NCBI GenBank assembly: GCA_030248195.1
Contig: JASAND010006800.1
Span: 1 to 64,000, forward strand
Source of the DNA: Trissonchulus latispiculum
Taxonomy: Eukaryota; Nematoda; Enoplea; Enoplida; Ironidae
DNA length: 64,000 bases
Direction: 5' to 3'
Positions 35,109 to 46,100 of the stretch are shown piece after piece (within the stretch, counting starts at the first letter, position 1; each line of letters opens with the position of its first letter). A program made the position numbers and the translations under genes. Below the pieces are notes generated by a model. The model made no database searches, was not told the DNA's origin, and saw nothing but the letters and a program-made list of their open reading frames with translations.

Positions 35109-38100
35109 GGTGCTGGTATCGTTTACAATATTTTGAAGGTTAACTTTATAGCAAGTCGTCCCAATGACCTGAAATATCGCCTAACGACCAAACTAGTGTT
35201 CCCAATCGTGCTGATAAACTTTTAATCGTGTATGAAAAAATTTTTATTTTGACCAAAATTCCATATTTGACAAAAAATTGTTATGCTGAGTTTTTCAATT
35301 TTAACTGGTTTTCGAATTTTTTAGCCATTATTAACATAAGTAGACACAACCCAGACTATAAACTGCAAAAAATAAAAATTTTAAAGTTTTTGATTTTTCA
35401 GCTCGAACCAGACTACTTTCGATGAGCGGACAGCTTGCAGATGAATCTACTGCGCCGAAAATCGATATTTACTAGAAAATGCCATTTCTTTTTTTAATGT
35501 CACTTATTCATTCATATTTAATGACTGTGAATATCTGGCAACTTAAATTAATCCATAGTAGCAATATTCAGACATATTCTAGGCGTGCCGGGGGAGTAAA
35601 ATTACGAAAGGGGGGAGTACAAATAAAATAACGTTATTAGTCCCAACCGCAATTTCCAAATCGTCTGTAAACATCTATGGAAATAAATATCTCCGCCCCT
35701 CCCGTTTTCGTCCTCCCCCAACCAGTTTGATTCACTATTTTACGATAACAAAATCAACAATTTTTTGGTCACTGCTACGCCTTTATGGCAAGCCAGCAGT
35801 TAGCTAAGCATCAATTACGTAGATCGTTAAATACTGATGAAATTTTATGTTTTAAGCAAGGTTTTCTCATACTTCGAGTAATATTGTGTTTTCAAATTTG
35901 GTGTACGAATTTACCAACACCTATTGCAGTCAATTTTACTAGTTTTCCGTTTGAGTTAAGAACAACTGAGATATCACTTGTTGAATTTTGAAAAATGGCA
36001 TCAATATGCGTTTTTAGTAATTTTCTCTCGACATGCTAAACAGTAACTAAAATGCTGAAAAATGACCCTCGGCAAGATATTCCTTTCTCCGAATACGAAA
36101 TTTCAGCTCTCTAACATAATTTAGTCGAAAGTAATCCTTGTTCAAACTTTTATTTTAATTTTTTCAATTTGTGAGTTACCGACTAACAATGAAAGTTACA
36201 TTTTCTGGGAATATGCAAGTTTTTGGTTATTTAATGCGTTAAAGAGGTCAAATATAAAGGTTGCCATTACAAATTTTTCAGTCTACACCGGTGCGGTAGT
36301 GGTGGTGGTATAGTTTTGTGCAGTGCTTTTGTGGTGATTTTTTTGAAACGCTATAACTTTCGCAATTTTGGGAGTTGCTAAGAGCTTTATACATCATTTT
36401 AAAGATTATTATCTGTACATTTACATGAGCTTAGAGAACTGGCAAAATTAGCAAAAAAATAGCAGAAATTCTCTGACAAGCTGACATCTAACAGGATGAA
36501 TATAGACCAAAAGTTTTTGAACATAGATTTCTCAAAACTGGAAGAATCGGCCAAAAGTTCTTTTTGTGCCACGATATGGAGGACATATGGGCCGAGGGAC
36601 GTTTCTTTGGAATTGGCTCAGCAGGTCTTAACGGTCGAGAAAATCGGCCAAATGCACAGTAACACGAAATTTCGCAACTTCGCATTGAGTTTTCTTGCTA
36701 CTCAGTATGTTTTAGCCCAAACCAAGAAAAACGTCCCTCCGCAGAAGTGCGAATTTCGATTCTGCTGAAAATCTCCGGAATCCGTCGAATAGTTTTTGAG
36801 AAATCGATGTTCGAAACAAAATAATCGCAGTTTTGCCAAAATGGCTTTCGGCCAAATCTCTAGCTGAAAGCAATAAAGTCCGGCTAATAGGCATTCATGA
36901 AATGTGCATTTGGACGATGCATCGATTGAGTATAACTAAGCCAATTTTGTCCTTAACATGTGGCAGTAATTTTGAAAAAACTGATTTCCTCGAAAATGGC
37001 CATTATTTGACCCTAATACAGTTTTTTGCTTATACTGACTTAACCACTGGCGATAGCTCAAAGGTTGTAAGAGCAAAAATGTTAATTTTGAAGTCCTCTT
37101 TCCAGCCATACCAACCAATCCCGTGTCTTGTCTACCTACAGGGATCTTAAGGTGGTGATTCCCTTTGGTCACATAAAGTTTGCACCATTATTACTCATTC
37201 ATTACTTGGAGTTAAGAAGCCATTTTTATATCAAAATGTAGCTTGATATTTTCTCTTTTCAATGCATGCCACAAAACTAATATTGCTTTTCTAAAAGTAT
37301 TTTTAACACATTTTAGAAGAAGTATAATTTTCCAGAATTTTTGCAGACTCAAGTAAATTTTTTCGCGAGACATCGGTTATATCATTCGATAACTCCATCA
37401 AATAGCTGGGGACGATTTTTTATTTATTGTAAAATCGCTCTTCGTTGTAGAGAAATAAGCTGAAATGTGTGCGTAACCTGTATTTTGCCTACTTTTTCCA
37501 AATTTGTCAAGCGATTACTTTAGCTAGAAAGCAGCAATCGGGGCAACTAAAAAATCGTCCCTGGGTATATTTGTGCAGAAGGTATTAAGGTAAGTAGCAG
37601 CCCTCCAGCTTGCATGGTGAATGCTCCACAATCTTTGGAAAAAAATTGGTCGTGTTTTTGCAAAAACTACATTTTTTATGATAGCAGCCTACAGGGTAGC
37701 AGTTGGAGGACGATCATGCGTCAGATAATTTGTCCCTGTGAGACCTTCATATCGACGCCCTTAGTTTGATTTTACGGCTTGCGTAGTTCAAGAAATATAG
37801 GATTATTTGATTTCTGCAAAAATGACAAGTTTTTGACGCCAAAACAAGAAAATCGGCTATATCTCACGGTAGTGAAAAGATAGAAAGTTGCTTTAGAAAG
37901 CAAAAATATGAAGCTCAATGAGATCTTTCGAATGAATATATTCATAACTGTGTAGCTGCTGCCAAACTTTCAGAAACTGGAAAAAACCGCCCTGACCGGA
38001 AATCTCGAATTTTTGAATCGGGCTTGCGCGGAGGGTGTTAGAAGGCTAAAAGAACTTATTTCGGAAAGTTTCGTCAAATTTCATCTTCATTTATGCCGCC

Positions 38101-38296
38101 AACCAGCAATATGTGACCAAAAGGAATCACCACCTTAAGGCCAAAAACCAAAACTTTCTTATCTTTTGGCCTAAGAATACGGGACTGGTCCTAAAATGTT
38201 AAAGAGCACGGAAATAGGTTATTTCGTAAGTTTTAGCCCTTTGCGTAAAGGATTAAAGCCGTAGGAGTCAAAAATACCCGAAATGAAACCAGCACC
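35109..38296. mobile_element. TTAA-flanked element, family J, copy 2 (carries K2)
   Basis: TTAA plus GGTGCTGGTATCG at 35,105 and ACCAGCACC plus TTAA at 38,297-38,300 bound it. From about 36,308 its sequence follows the copy at 58,783-59,790 (TTTTGTGCAGTGCTTTTG...TTTTTTGAAACGC), interrupted by K2. The extra 1.2 kb at the left (35,109-36,300) has no match in the window. Confidence 0.65.
37151..38134. mobile_element. TTAA-flanked element, family K, copy 2
   Basis: It is the reverse complement of 17,620-18,600 over the whole length. Perfect TTAA lies on both sides (37,147-37,150 and 38,135-38,138). The uninterrupted host sequence can be seen in the J copy at 59,620-59,660, which proves insertion. 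Confidence 0.87.
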
Positions 38297-38679
38297 TTAA
38301 GAGGCAAAAGTTCTGCCACAGAAATAGGTACGTAATAAAGCAGCACAGCAGTACAAGTGCGCCGCAGGCGAAATTTTTTAAAAATTTGTGAAATTATGCT
38401 CAATTTTCACTCAAAATATGCATATAAACAGCTGAAAAAATTTTCTATGGGGGGCCCGGAATGTCAAAGGAGGGGCCCAAATCGCAAAGGGGGGCCGGGC
38501 CGGGCCCCTGGGCCCCCCTCCTGGATCCGCCACTGGAATCTGCCCCTCCCATATTAACGTTTTAACACCTAGTCCTCTCTTCGCTTAAAACCCAGTGTCA
38601 TCCATATTGCATTTTTCGTGCTCCATCGGAGCATTTTTATTCTTGTATATATACATACATACATATACAGTTTAGGGAG

Positions 38680-39950
38680 GGGGGGGGGGTCCTCGCTGGT
38701 CGCCGAGCCAAATTTGGACCTTCTAAGTTCTACTCTCACTCTCTCAATCTAAACAGGTGGCACACCTGTGATGACGGTGGTGTATACTCCGCGAACCCTC
38801 CCAGAATGTGGACCCCAGAAATTAAAAAATGGCCAATAATGCAAAATTTTCGGAAGTTTTATCCTTTTTTCTTCAAAATAAGTCCTGTTTTTATGCGTTT
38901 TTACTCCGTCTTAAACCGATTTTAAGCCAAAATTTGGGGAAAACGTATAAAAAAATGACTAATTTCTGCCTCAACTGCAACTTTTTGGTCCCAAAAATCG
39001 CTGGGGGGGGTTTCGTCATAGTTTCCCCGGGGGGGGGGGGGTATCCCCCACAGGTGGACAAGGGGGGGAATTCCCCCCCCCCTCGGCGAAGTCGTCCACA
39101 AGGGGTCGCAAAATTGCTCTGGCCACAAGGGGTAAGAAAATTGCCCAAAAAATAGGTTTTGCGACTAAAATTTCCAAAAATTTTCCGGCTTCGCCGGAAT
39201 TTTTCATTTAAAATCACTATTTTTTGCGAAAAAACGTCAGAAAATCGCGTTTTTGCTAAAAAATAGCTGTTTTTTGTTAAAAAATGGTAAAAATCGCTTA
39301 AAAATCGCCTTCAAAAGTAGCCCTAAGAAAAATCGCTCTCACAAGGGGTACCCAAATTTGCTTCCACAAGGGTCAGTGAAATTTGGTCTCCCGTTCAGGT
39401 ATGGTATCCCCCCCAAAATTTTCGACCAACTTTAGCACCCCCCCCAGATTTTTTGACTATCCCTCCCCCCACTTTTGGTTACCCCCCCCCCGAACCCCTC
39501 CCCCAGCACGTTTTGGGGCCAAAAAGTTAGCTAAATTTTGTTACAAATGGTCATTTTTTGAAAATTTTTTCTCAAATTCTGGCTTAAAATCGGTTTAAAA
39601 CGGTGGAAAAACGCCTAAAACGTTAAAAACAAGCCTTGTTTTGACAAAAAAAGCGTTAAAATACAGAAAATTTTGCGTTTTTAGGCCATTTTTTGAATTT
39701 TCTGAGGTCCGAATTTTGTGGGGGGGGGGGTTCGGGGGGGTACTTCCCATCACATTTCGGGGGTCGACCACCAAATTTTCGGAGTTTGCCCCCCCAGCCA
39801 AAATTTCCAGGGAAACTGGGTTTCGTACGGTAGCCGAAAGTTGAGGGAGGGTACACATCTCAATAAAATTTCGAGGGGGGCATTGCCTCAAAAGTTTTGG
39901 GACGGGGATGCCCTCCAACCACCTCCATGGGAACCTGCATGTGATATTTA
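38680..39950. mobile_element. G-tract module pair (inverted)
   Basis: The module AGAAATTAAAAAATGGC...GCAAAATTTTC...AAGTCCTGTTTT, ending in a long G run (38,815-39,030), is present inverted at about 39,480-39,750. The segment between holds more G/C runs and CCACAAGGGGT repeats. The same module occurs in the 11.8-16.1-kb mosaic. No gene. Confidence 0.6.
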
Positions 39951-40350
39951 GAATTTTTAGTGCTAAATTGGTGGGACAAGGCTTTGTGAAGACGCTTGTG
40001 ACATTTAAGTTTTAATACAGCCGTCATGATACCTGGTAACACTCCTTCGGACGTTCATGTGCGTAAACTTGATTTGAATTAGTTATTACGTCAGAACGTT
40101 AGTATACGTATACTTTAGAATTTGCTGTTATTGTATTTTCGTTATTGAACTATATATTAAAAAATTGGGAACGCATCCCGAACAAATAGAAAATGTATAC
40201 GTAGTAGAAAATAGGCCTATTGTTTGCCTTAATTTTTCCTACTTTCGACTCGCTTCCTGTAAAAGTCCGGTCCGGTCTTTAATCCATCTCCATAGTAGGC
40301 TTTACTTGTCTCTCAAAACGTTGTCTACATAAGTGTTGTCTGGTGCCCTG

Positions 40351-40357
<7 letters not shown>
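39951..40357. other. Spacer, no gene seen
   Basis: AT-rich. TCTCTCAAAACGTTGTCTACATA at about 40,311 resembles the 173-bp units at 41.3-41.6 kb. Confidence 0.35.

Positions 40358-40398
<41 letters not shown>
40358..40398. repeat. (AT)n microsatellite
   Basis: About 20 AT units followed by a G run. Confidence 0.95.
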
Positions 40399-40399
<1 letters not shown>

Positions 40400-40496
40400 A
40401 TATAGGCACTAGTCACCCTGGGGGGGGGGAAATCCCAGACACTGAAAAATCAAATCTACACTTTATGGGTATATCAGTGCCTATGTTTAACATATG

Positions 40497-40562
40497 GCTG
40501 AGGCTTAGGCTGAGGCTTAGGCTTAGTGTCAGGCTTAGGCTGAGGCTAAGGCTTAGGCTTAG
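40497..40562. repeat. Interstitial (GGCTTA/GGCTGA)n tract
   Basis: About eleven hexamers of GGCTTA with GGCTGA variants, equivalent to TTAGGC/TGAGGC. TTAGGC is a telomeric unit in nematodes, but here the tract is short, degenerate and interstitial, so a simple repeat is the safer reading. Confidence 0.85.
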
Positions 40563-41344
40563 GGCCCTTTAACACGTAAAGATAAAAAAAGGTCGTCGAA
40601 CAAAAATTTTAAAAGTGGATAATTTTGGTACCAATCGACTCGTCTCGTCGTCCTGAGTACAAAAATATCAAATTTATTGCATAAAAATGCGTTTCTGATT
40701 TTCCCCCCCTCTGGGTGACTTGGACAGCGACCCCTATAATATGTGTCAAAAGTCCCTGGAGACACCGTAAAATAAGCTGCGCAGAGGCTGCGCAAAATCC
40801 TGCGCAGATTTCATGCGCAAATTGTAGAGCACATCGAGTTTAGTATGTGTGCGAAGTTTCAGCCCCGTATCACTTTCCGTTAAAAAGTTGCGCCCCGGAC
40901 CGGTTATGGCGGCGATGTTTTTTTCCGGTTTCTCCTATTTAATGGTCGTATTGTCCTGACTTTCCGCCTCTTTCACGTAATCTGCAGCGGAGGCCGGACC
41001 TAAAGGGGTATGGGTCTGGTCGTATACCCATGCGCCATTTAAGAATCGCTACTTTTTTGCGACGCAGGTGCGCCACAGCGCCGCAGCGGCGCCGCATAGT
41101 CGGCTCAGAGCGAAAAGTGACCATTTTTGTGGTCGCTGCGCAGCTCGAACGTTAAGAGCTGGAGCCGATTTCTTTTTATATTCAGAAACTACATATATTG
41201 AACTAACTAAATAGCTAAGTCTCGTTTCTCTATCACTTCCCATGCGACCACAGTGGCCGGTCAAAAATGGTGAAATTTCGAAAAATGAAAAATCGAAATT
41301 TCTCGCTGTGTATTCAACTTAGAAAGCTCAATTCTTTCATACAA
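40563..41344. other. Spacer with TGCGCA palindromes, no gene seen
   Basis: TGCGCA occurs four times within about 45 bp near 40,775-40,820. No supported ORF; GCCGCAGCGGCGCCGC lies near 41,085. Confidence 0.35.
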
Positions 41345-41610
41345 AGGTTTTCTGGCACGGCGAATTGATTCTCGTAAGCAGTTTTGCCGTCGGACCCACC
41401 CATATTGCTGGGCTGGTTCCACTTTGCTGTCGGGAGGGTCAAGTCGGTACCGACTTACAAGAACACCATATAGGACTGTGCATGGCCTCTCAAAACTTTG
41501 TCTATAGAGGTTTTCTGGTGCGCCCAGCTCATTCCCGGAGTCCGTTTTGCCGTCTGACCCACCCATTTTGCTGGACTGGCTCCACTTTGCCGTTTGAAGG
41601 GTAAATCGGG
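41345..41610. repeat. ~173-bp tandem repeat (about 1.6 copies)
   Basis: AGGTTTTCTGG recurs at 41,345 and 41,518. Units share CAGTTTTGCCGTC.GACCCACCCAT.TTGCTGG and TCCACTTTGC. It leads directly into the 147-bp array. Confidence 0.75.
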
Positions 41611-42175
41611 TAGGGGGTCAAGTGGTCAAAAATAAAATTTTTCAAAAGTGGTCAAATTTGGTACCAAATGAAAGCCCTAAGTGAGCTGAACAACTTTTGT
41701 CATAGAATTGCATGCTCAAAGTGGCTGTAGAGTGCTGTGGTAGGGTGGGGGTGGGGACTTAATAGGTAATTTTGGGTCAAAAATAAAATTTTTCAAAAGT
41801 GGTCAAATTTGGTACCAAATGAAAGCCCGCATCGAACTGAGCAACTTTTGTCATAGAAGTGCGTACCCAAAGTGGCTGTAGAGGCCTGTGGTGGGGTGGG
41901 GTGGGGACTTGGAGATTTTGGGCCGAAAATTAAAATTTTCAAAAGTGGTCAAATTTGGTACCAAATGAAGGCCCGCATCGAACTGAGCAACTTTTGTCAT
42001 AGAAGTGCGTATCTAGAGTGGCTGTAGAGGTCTGTGGTGGGGTGGGGTGGGGACTTAGGCGATTTTGGGTCAAAAATTAAAATTTTCAAAAGTGGTCAAA
42101 TTTCGAGTCAAATGAAGGCCCGCATCGAACTGAACAACTTTCGCCATAGAACCACCCACCCAAACTTGCTGTGTC
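41611..42175 (-). repeat. ~147-bp tandem array (about 3.8 copies)
   Basis: CAAAAGTGGTCAAATTT recurs at 41,643, 41,794, 41,940 and 42,087, spacings 151, 146 and 147. The unit is a diverged relative of the 149-bp Helitron-like core at 5.1 and 63.2 kb (shared TTCAAAAGTGGTC, ACCAAATGAAAGCCC, CAACTTTTGTCATA), in the same orientation as 63.2 kb. Confidence 0.88.
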
Positions 42176-43056
42176 GGATTTATATACTTGCTTTCTCAAC
42201 CGGAATTTAAACGACAGACATAGGCCCAACCAGTAGCGTAGGTACGAAAAATTTTCAGGGGGGGCGGTGTTGACCGAAGGCTGGGGGGGAATTTCATTTT
42301 TGCGCATAATTGTATGCACGCTACATATGCTGTAACTTTCCCTGTTAATATGTTTTCTAGTTCAGTACATATATATATATATATACATAGCTTAATGCTG
42401 TTGTAACCGAAAGCGGCACGCAAAAACCCAAAGCGGGGGGTCTGGGGGCGGAGCCCCGCAGGAAAATTTTTAAATTTTGCCGTTAAAACGCTGCTGAAAC
42501 ATTGAATTCTTTGCATTGTATATACCAGTTCCCAAACTAAATTTTGTAGTTTAATTTGCTACCTATTTAAATTTTTGACTTCCACCGTACACAAACTAAA
42601 CTAAGATGCTCCCATTTGGAACAGGGTATTCTGAAACTTGTATGGTATATATATATATATACTATTGAGCCATTTGAAGCATTAATGACAATTGGCAGCA
42701 ATCACATTAAACGCCCGGCCGGGGAAATCCAATAGGGGGGAAAGCATATCGGGGGGGGGCCCACGCACACACATATTATCCCCTTTTGTGCGGAGCATTT
42801 TGTTACTTGTATATATATATATATATATATATTATTGCTTTCTGTTTTCCTGCTGCTACCGATCGCTCGTGTAAAATATTCCACAGATTTTGAATCAGTC
42901 GACTATTAATTTTGGGCACCCTAAAACGCCCATCTTTTGGGCTTGCCATTCTTCTTTTCTCAGGTGAAATTGTGTATGTTCCAGAATCATATTAGCACCC
43001 TTGTGTAACATTTCCCCGCTTGTATATATATATATATACTTTTGTTATAATTCTAG
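42176..43056. other. Spacer 5' of the first NDRG exon found
   Basis: Contains a hAT-like terminus (CAGTAGCGTAGGTACG, about 42,231) with G runs, a GGGTCTGGGGGCGGAGCCCC block (about 42,438) also seen near 58,300, and several (AT)n tracts. The missing 5' exon(s) of the NDRG gene may be here or further left. Confidence 0.4.
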
Positions 43057-43107
43057 CTTGTTGAAATAGAGGTTCCCCATTGTGGACGACTAAAAGTTTT
43101 TGTTCAG
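43057..43107 (+). CDS. NDRG: NDRG exon a
   Basis: TTCTAG/ acceptor and CAG/GTATT donor. Seventeen codons in phase 0 read LVEIEVPHCGRLKVFVQ, the first beta strands of the NDRG fold. The following exon also begins in phase 0. Confidence 0.85.
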
Positions 43108-46100
43108 GTATTATATATATACATTATAGATTTTTTAAACTGAATTGTAGGTTTTGGTTTGGAACGTAACAAGGTATTTTTTACGGGGCCACCACTTTTT
43201 CCTTCCGAAATCGCCTCATTGATTTTTGCTCAGCCCATAATTTTTGGGTGCCAAAGTTTTTGCCATAAATTGGCAAATTTTCAAACTTTTTTGTTTTCGC
43301 CTGAGGTTTGTACCTAGAAATGACTATTTCTATCTTAAATCCAGGCATTTTTGAGAATTTCCAGTTTTTGCCCATGCAAATTACGCAATATATATACCAG
43401 TTTTGGCTCATTTTTGCAAGAAAATTTTCCCATCCCCTAAAATCCCCTGTTATGACCCCTTCGGAAAATCCCTAAAAATTCCCTGGGATCAAGGGTGTGG
43501 CCAGTAACATGAAGGTGCCTCCAGTTTCTTGGTTCATTTTCATTTTTCTCATGGACATAGGGCATGTCGTTAAGTGCCTAGGAAGATGATGTTAGTGCTA
43601 AGCTGCTTCCAGTAGAGACCCACCAGAACCACTGGGTTATTTCTATTGGACGGGTAAAAGAAAAAACCCTCCTCCCATTGGAGGAGTATATAAAAAAGAT
43701 AAAAGGTAAAGGTTTACCCCAGGAGAAATCTCCGTCCTGCCTGCCATAGAACATGGGGTGCCGGTGCTCCTCCCCGGATTCCTAGCCGTAGAGCCAAAAG
43801 TGCCTCCTCAGCTGATGGCTGTATCCGTGGGAGGGAGGGGGCGACCCTTCTACACTGACTCCTGTTACCTTCCCACCGTAGTAGTATGTACCCGCCATTT
43901 GCCGACCAGTTATAGCCAGGTTGGCTGGAGTCGAGAAAGCTTTGTGGCCTCCGGGGATCGAACCACCGGCCGTAAGATCGGAAGTTTTGACCAGCGCCTT
44001 AGACCATTCGGCCATCTCTCCCCGAGTCCTCCCATGAAATTCCGACTTCACTACACACACATAACCCAAAAAGTCAAAAAGTTACCAAATTTTACCATTT
44101 TTACCCAAAATTCTCAAAACCTTTTCCACCGCTGCCGGATTTTTAAAGGAATTTTCGCTATTTTAGCTTAAAACACGATAAGTCAGTTTTTAGCAATTTC
44201 TTGCAGTTTTTACGCTTCTACTTCTATAGAAGTAGTAAGTGTAAAAAGTTGAAAAATTTTCCCAAAAGCCTCCATTAGGCTTTTTCACTGGGGTGGGGTT
44301 TAGGGCGTTCCCCGCATTTTGGGTTCCCCCCATTCGACCACCCCCCCCCTCACTCGGCCCCAGCCCCATTTTTAGGGTTCCCTTCCCACTCACCTTGAGG
44401 TGCCCAGAAAATGTCAAATTTTAAAGATTTTTTGGGTAAAATAGTCAACACTTTTTCGGCCTCGTCGGATTTTTTGGTGTAAAATCGTCTATTTTGATAC
44501 TAAAACTTTAATTTTTACACTTTTTTTGCACTTTTTAGCTTAGTTTTAGCAGTATGCGCAGAAAACAGGATTTTTGCCGTATTTTTATTATTTTTTAGGT
44601 TATTTTACCTCCAACTTTTGAGTCTTCCACTATGGGGGAGCTTCTCCACTTCCACGCCCCCACATTTTTGCCTAGAAAGCCCCATTTTTGGCGGGCTTCC
44701 ATCTAGTCCCCGAAATAAGAAATCACCAAGAAATAAGGCAGAACCAGGCTGTTAAGTTTAATCATACTTTATTCCGTTTCATAATTGGTTTTGCTTGCAC
44801 TTAGTTTGGTGCTTGTCGGTATGAGATGAGATGAGTCGGTGCTAGATGGCGCAAGAGCTTCCGTTCTTACGGTCTGTGGGTCGATCCCCAGAGGCCTTAA
44901 AGCTTTCTCAACTCTAGCTTACCCAGCTATCCATCTTTAACTGATCGGTAAATGGACACCACTAGGTAACAGGAATCTGTGTAGAGTTGCCGCCCTCCCT
45001 TCCACGGATGCAGTCATCATTTGAGGTGACACTCCTGGCTCTACGGTTGGGAATCCGGGGATGAGCACCGGCAACCCACGTCCTGTGACAAGATGGAGAT
45101 ATCTCCAGGGGTCTGGCTTTTTCCTCGGCAAAATTTTCAGGTCTGGGAGGGGAGAAAAGTTTTTCAAAAAATGTCTAAAAATAGCTATTTTTGCCTCTGA
45201 GCTAAAAAATTAACTATTTTTAACTAAAATTTAAGCTTAAAATAGCTAAAAATGTTTAAAATGGGTCAAAATCCGGCGAAGCCGAAATTTTTTTCCAAAT
45301 TTAGCCACAAACCCTGTTTTTCCGTGCATTTTAGGGTTCTGGGGGAAAGGCCCGAATATCCTGGGGGGAAACGAATTTCTGTGGGGCCCCACCCCCCCTG
45401 TAGGAAAAAGCCAGGGGGTAAACCTTTACCTTTTTACTTAGTTTGGTGCCAGAAACTCAGAAAAAAACGAAAAGACATTTTTCCTGGTTTAGGGGAATCT
45501 AGAAGAGCGTCACGGCAAGACAGTATTCCTAACTTGCCACGACCTGGGGACCAATCGTAAGCCTTCATGTGTATATGAATATATTTATATTTATTATGTT
45601 ATATACTTATGTACTTATTTATTAACATTGAAAATGCATCGCTAAGGAATGAACTCTCATTTTAATCTATATGTTTGAATGCTTTGTTATTTTTTCTGGT
45701 TGTTCTATCTGAATTAAGTGCTTCTATGGTCTAATTTCGTTCAATTTAATTTTAGACCGAAGCTGGTTCCCGTTTATCAGTCATCCCAGCATGACAGAAG
45801 TTCGCCTGCGTTCCATATTCCTACATGTGTGTGTTCCAGGACAGGAAGATAATGCACCAAACTATCCTCAGGAGTTAGTAATTTTTTCCCAAACAGTCTT
45901 TCTGCTGTAATTGAAGGATACGTATATATGCGTGTAATATAATATATAGTACGGTTGGTTATAGAAGAGATAGTGATGGATTTGAGTTTTCGTTCCGGCT
46001 TAATTTAATCCAATTAGTGTTTTACTGGGGAGCAGAAGAATCCGCGTCCGGTTGGAGATCTTCTTGCTGTGGTCGAGGCTGTTGGACGATTATCGTTCCA

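Larger units (their letters stand above)
30935..38535. mobile_element. hAT-like insertion, heavily colonised
   Basis: The ends CAGTGGCGGATCCAGGA and TCCTGGATCCGCCACTG are exact inverted repeats. The flanks CAATCTGC (30,927-30,934) and GAATCTGC (38,536-38,543) match at 7 of 8 bases, a hAT-type 8-bp duplication. Only about 100 bp at the left and 235 bp at the right (G-run rich) seem to belong to the element itself. The rest is later insertions F, U, Merlin and J2 with K2, plus a 149-bp array. No hAT transposase was seen. Confidence 0.78.
30856..38645. mobile_element. Family D half-element split by a 7.6-kb insertion
   Basis: 30,856-30,934 (GCGAATATGGGTTGTTCAGC, then GTAGTCCTCC) and 38,536-38,645 (CCATATTAACG, CCTAGTCCTCTCTTC, CTCCATCGGAGCATTTTTAT) together reproduce the right arm of family D in the right order. 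The left arm is absent. The insertion is the hAT-like element 30,935-38,535. Confidence 0.75.

Noticed and set aside
43940..44024. Functional tRNA gene
   Set aside because: A and B boxes are present, but the acceptor stem cannot pair and a SINE body follows.
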